From contig JADKFC010000029.1 of the NCBI GenBank assembly GCA_016717655.1, positions 1 through 6,832 on the forward strand: a stretch of DNA of 6,832 bases. Direction: 5' to 3'. This document shows, one piece after another, positions 6,470 to 6,832 of this stretch; positions within the stretch are counted from its first letter, which is position 1, and every line of letters begins with the position of its first letter. The translations under genes and the position numbers were made by a program. This DNA is from Saprospiraceae bacterium (GTDB taxonomy: Bacteria > Bacteroidota > Bacteroidia > Chitinophagales > Saprospiraceae). A model generated the notes under the pieces. That model was not told the DNA's origin and did no database searches. It worked only from the letters and a program-made list of their open reading frames with translations.

Positions 6470-6760
6470 ATTCCGAAGAGATACCACGTTCCAAAAAATG
6501 ATCAAAAATAAACAGAAGACCCCAACAGGGTTGTGTAGAATGCAGGAACAATGATCATGTGAGACGAGCAATACAAATTCCGAAGGAATACCTGGTTTGA
6601 AAAAAGATCAAAAAATAACAGACCTCATCGGGGATGATGGAATGCCAGGGGCAATGGATCAGCCAAATTCCCTGGAATTCCACGTTCCAGAAAAAGGAGG
6701 AAGCGTCCCCGACCCTGTGGGGGGTCGAATAAACCACCGCCCCCTAGGTTGTAGATAATG
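6470..6760. repeat. Degenerate tandem repeat region with short palindromes
   Basis: Three diverged units start at ATTCC positions 6470, 6577 and 6667 (periods of about 107 and 90 bases). Shared blocks in order: ATTCCGAAGG-like core, CCACGTTCCA- or CCTGGTTTGA-like block, GATCAAAAATAAACAG (6500) against GATCAAAAAATAACAG (6606), and AATGCAGGAACAATGATCA (6539) against AATGCCAGGGGCAATGGATCA (6641, with one internal gap). Small hairpins include ACCC-CAACA-GGGT (6519-6531), ATTCC-GAA-GGAAT (6577-6589), CATC-GGG-GATG (6626-6636), CTGGAA-N7-TTCCAG (6672-6690) and CGACCC-N6-GGGTCG (6710-6727). Read on the minus strand, blocks such as TCTACACAACCCTGTTGGGG resemble intergenic palindromic repeats that I recall from other Bacteroidota genomes. 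No reading frame here looks coding. The stretch 6395-6469 between copy 1 and this region shows no clear element. Confidence 0.65.
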
Positions 6761-6832
6761 CGACTCCTCTGGGGGTCGAGGATAATTATGTTTGATGTTT
6801 TTTTGTAGAAGGAGAACTCCTTCGGATTCTTT
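6761..6832. repeat. Palindromic repeat module, copy 2 (runs into the window edge)
   Basis: Aligns along its whole length with 6327-6394, apart from a few substitutions and short gaps: CGACTCCTCTGGGGGTCG (6761-6778, a less perfect hairpin), then AGGATAATTATGTTTGATG, a longer T run, and CTCCTTCGGATTCTTT at the edge. The start-to-start distance between copies is 434 bases. It may continue past the window. Confidence 0.75.

Noticed and set aside
6555..6737. Minus-strand ORF of 60 residues in the repeat region
   Set aside because: It runs through repeat units and palindromes, resembles no protein family, and its frame is not kept between units.
6470..6760. Repeat region as a CRISPR array
   Set aside because: Units are diverged, of unequal length (about 107 and 90 bases), have no constant repeat with variable spacers, and no cas gene is near.

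Overview
The window looks like a chromosomal segment of a Bacteroidota bacterium. The grounds are the type of XylA/XylB sequence, two Bacteroidota-style lipoprotein signal peptides, A-rich leaders without Shine-Dalgarno sequences, and a promoter that fits the Bacteroidota consensus (TTG-N19-TAnnTTTG). A lineage near Saprospiria or Chitinophagia is a guess from the repeats and the regulator type. No rRNA, tRNA, CRISPR array or transposase gene is visible.

Layout. Bases 1-2468 hold the D-xylose catabolic pair: the 3' part of xylB (xylulokinase) and xylA (xylose isomerase), joined by an ATGA stop/start overlap. XylA makes xylulose from xylose and XylB phosphorylates it for the pentose phosphate pathway. 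Bases 2610-3105 encode a small NTF2-like (SnoaL/DUF4440-type) lipoprotein. Bases 3261-4250 encode a membrane-anchored one-component regulator with a periplasmic domain and a C-terminal OmpR-type winged helix. Bases 4372-5409 encode a putatively exported beta-propeller protein with four Asp-boxes. A strong hairpin (5433-5471) ends that unit, and an FGE/SUMF1-fold lipoprotein follows (5488-6321). The last 510 bases are non-coding and filled with degenerate palindromic repeats.

The most interesting signal is regulatory. The motif CTTTTACA occurs as direct repeats about 10 bp apart both upstream of the regulator gene (3164-3210) and between the regulator and the propeller gene (4271-4298). In the second place it lies just upstream of a near-ideal Bacteroidota promoter (4308-4337). 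I infer that the membrane regulator binds these repeats, controlling itself and activating the propeller gene. The pair would then be a small signal-responsive cassette.

A second theme is sequence quality. xylA has two opposite one-base indels (at a G4AA run and an A6 run) that cancel out, and the NTF2-like lipoprotein has one in a G6 run. In every case the protein family continues cleanly in the other frame. These are most likely long-read homopolymer errors rather than real lesions, so both genes are annotated as intact CDSs across the shifts. The 3' end of the propeller gene may carry another.
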